From: LMUY01 sp965199105
GTDB lineage: Bacteria; Pseudomonadota; Alphaproteobacteria; Acetobacterales; Acetobacteraceae
Direction of reading: 5' to 3'
NCBI GenBank assembly: GCA_965199105.1
Contig: CBDAQO010000002.1
Location: 3,472,001 to 3,536,000 of the forward strand
Length of the DNA: 64,000 nt
Part shown: positions 62,616 to 64,000 of the stretch, in pieces
How positions within the stretch are numbered: position 1 is the stretch's first letter
Layout of the letters: each line of letters starts with the position of its first letter
Program-made: the position numbers and the translations under genes
The notes under the pieces: model-generated
The model's input: the letters and a program-made list of their open reading frames with translations, nothing else
Told to the model about the DNA's origin: nothing
Database searches by the model: none

Positions 62616-63335
62616 TCAGTCTCCCTCGATCCGGTTCAGCAGCGCCGGCGCCGCATCCTTAAGCGCCACGCCCGATCGCCCCGCCGCACGCATCGCCTCC
62701 AGCAGCCAGGCGATGCGGTGGGCGGCCTCTGCGGGCGGCAGGCCGTCGGCGCGGATGTTGGAGACGCAGTTGCGCTCCGCGTCCGTGGTGTCTGGCCGGG
62801 GCTGCCAGGTCAAGTAGGCGCCGAGGCTGTCCGGCGCGGAGAGCCCGGGCCGCTCGCCGATCAGCACCAGCACGGCGGCCGCGCCCAGCGCCAGCGCCAC
62901 CGCATCGCCCACCGCCACCCGGCCCTGCCGCACCATGGTGAGCGGGCCGAGCCGCCAGCCGGCCAGCAACGGCCGCAACGCGCGCAGCACCGGTGGCGCA
63001 TGGCGCTGCACCGCGGTGGCGGAGAGGCCGTCGGCCAGCACCAGCGCCAGGTCGTGCTCGCCCCGTTCCAAATGCATGTCGGGAGCAAGGCGGCGGCCAA
63101 GGTCGGGGCGCAGCAGGAACTCGGCCCGGTCGCGCGCGGCGCTGCTAACCACCAACGCCGGTCCGCATTCCGCCTGCAACGCCGCCTCGTCCAGCGCGGC
63201 ATGCACCGCGTCGCGCGCCCGGGCATGGGCCAGGCGCAACGCCAGCAGCGGCGCGGTGGCCAGCGAGCCGCCGCTGCGGGACAGCCCGATGCGCGCCGCG
63301 GTGAGCGGGCGGATGCGCTCCCACGGGTCGGTCAT
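62616..63335 (-). CDS. eutC: ethanolamine ammonia-lyase small subunit
   Basis: The 239-residue EutC has LTAARIGLSRSGGSLAT, LQAECGPALVVSSAARDRAEFLLRPDLGRRL (in pieces), VLADGLSATAVQRHA and AVLVLIGERPGLSAPDSLGAYLTW, as well as NCVSNIRADGLP, the standard EutC cobalamin-side motifs. With EutB it turns ethanolamine into acetaldehyde and ammonia using adenosylcobalamin. It overlaps eutB by 4 bases. Confidence 0.93.
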   Translation of the reverse strand: MTDPWERIRPLTAARIGLSRSGGSLATAPLLALRLAHARARDAVHAALDEAALQAECGPALVVSSAARDRAEFLLRPDLGRRLAPDMHLERGEHDLALVLADGLSATAVQRHAPPVLRALRPLLAGWRLGPLTMVRQGRVAVGDAVALALGAAAVLVLIGERPGLSAPDSLGAYLTWQPRPDTTDAERNCVSNIRADGLPPAEAAHRIAWLLEAMRAAGRSGVALKDAAPALLNRIEGD

Positions 63336-64000
63336 GAGGGCAGCAGCGCGCGCATCGGCGCCGGCAAACCCGCCGGCCGCACCCGGCCCGCGCCGTCCAG
63401 CAGGCCCTGCCGCGCCAGCCAGGCCTCGAACTCCGGCGCCGGCCGCCGCCCGAACAGCTCGCGCATCGCCATCGCGTCGTGGAACGAGGTGCTCTGATAG
63501 CCGAGCATGATGTCGTCCGCACCCGGCACGCCCATGACGAAGTTCACGCCCGCGGCCACCAGCATCGCCAGCAGCGCGTCCATGTCGTCCGCGTCCGCCT
63601 CGGCGTGGTTGGTGTAGCAGACGTCGCAGCCCATCGGCACGCCGAGCAGCTTGCCGCAGAAATGGTCCTCCAACCCGGCGCGGACGATCTGCTTGCCGTC
63701 GGCCAGGTATTCCGGCCCGATGAACCCCACCACCGTGTTCACCAGCAGTGGCTTGAAGTGCCGCGCCACGGCATAGGCGCGGGCCTCCAGCGTCTGCTGG
63801 TCCACGCCGCAATGGGCGTTAGCGGAGAGCGCGCTGCCCTGCCCGGTTTCGAAATACATCACGTTGTCGCCCACCGTGCCGCGGCCCAGCGCCAGCGCCG
63901 CCTCGCGCGCCTCCGCCAGCAGCGCCAGGCTGATGCCGAAGCCGCGGTTGGTGCCCTCGCTGCCGCCGATGGACTGGAACACCAGGTCCACCGGGGAGCC
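63332..64000 (-). CDS. eutB: ethanolamine ammonia-lyase large subunit, C-terminal part (cut by window edge)
   Basis: The visible part, about 222 residues, has DLVFQSIGGSEGTNRGFGI, MYFETGQGSALSANAHCGVDQQ, ARHFKPLLVNTVVGFIGPEYL and GCDVCYTNHAEADADDMD, all from the EutB barrel, then a C-terminal segment. The frame is open at the right edge. It is the first seen gene of the eutB-eutC-aldolase operon. Confidence 0.95.
   Translation of the reverse strand, partial: GSPVDLVFQSIGGSEGTNRGFGISLALLAEAREAALALGRGTVGDNVMYFETGQGSALSANAHCGVDQQTLEARAYAVARHFKPLLVNTVVGFIGPEYLADGKQIVRAGLEDHFCGKLLGVPMGCDVCYTNHAEADADDMDALLAMLVAAGVNFVMGVPGADDIMLGYQSTSFHDAMAMRELFGRRPAPEFEAWLARQGLLDGAGRVRPAGLPAPMRALLPS

Overview
The window is GC-rich, densely packed alphaproteobacterial DNA. 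The nifR3(dusB)-ntrB-ntrC-ntrY-ntrX block, a fused ispDF, a Caulobacter-type chemotaxis operon (cheX to cheE), a DUF6489 protein, a DUF6311 membrane protein and a glycosyltransferase-associated domain at the left edge together suggest Rhodospirillales, most likely Acetobacteraceae. No rRNA, tRNA or CRISPR array was seen. The assignment rests on family recognition, not on a database search.

Layout. 0-2.6 kb: a gene cut by the left edge, a DUF6489 protein, a cupin, a possible small membrane protein and a TIGR04325 methyltransferase. 2.6-9.9 kb: the nitrogen-control operon dusB-ntrB-ntrC-ntrY-ntrX on the minus strand. 9.9-19.7 kb: housekeeping and signalling genes (ispDF, a Sel1-repeat protein, a uracil-DNA-glycosylase-like protein, guaA, two SDRs, an HWE/HisKA_2-type sensor kinase, a tyrosine phosphatase, a Nudix hydrolase). 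19.7-26 kb: catabolic genes (D-amino-acid dehydrogenase-like, dgoK-dgoA, a coxS-coxM pair without a large subunit, a Tat-exported phosphatase). 26.1-29.7 kb: an AT-richer stretch with a methyltransferase and a GtrII-type membrane glucosyltransferase, probably a surface-glycan island. 29.8-43.5 kb: thiL, an FNT channel, a sterol-desaturase-family enzyme and a beta-propeller; then a ThDP enzyme, a 2-hydroxyacid dehydrogenase and a GMC oxidoreductase; then an operon of DUF6311, glycosyltransferase 2 and serine hydrolase; then an SDR. 43.6-45.3 kb: weak small ORFs and a complete-looking IS630-family element. 45.4-53 kb: the chemotaxis operon. 53.2-64 kb: a SOUL lipoprotein, a double cold-shock protein, a PLP decarboxylase, a nei gene lacking a start codon, a DnaJ-type protein, dcd, murA, a mazEF module, and an operon of eutB, eutC and a class II aldolase that leaves the window.

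How genes work together. DusB and the two Ntr two-component systems form one tightly spaced unit for nitrogen and redox-linked transcription control. The che genes overlap one another almost throughout and would give a full adaptation pathway (CheA, W, R, B, D and two CheY proteins) plus accessory proteins CheX, CheU and CheE. One further receiver-like protein has lost its phosphorylation site and ends in a FliM-like CheY-binding motif, which is the most intriguing item here. Other points worth following are the FNT gene, which has no canonical start and sits behind an 18-bp tandem repeat; nei, with TCG where its start codon belongs; an IspD domain without its usual lysine; and the unusual eutBC-aldolase operon.
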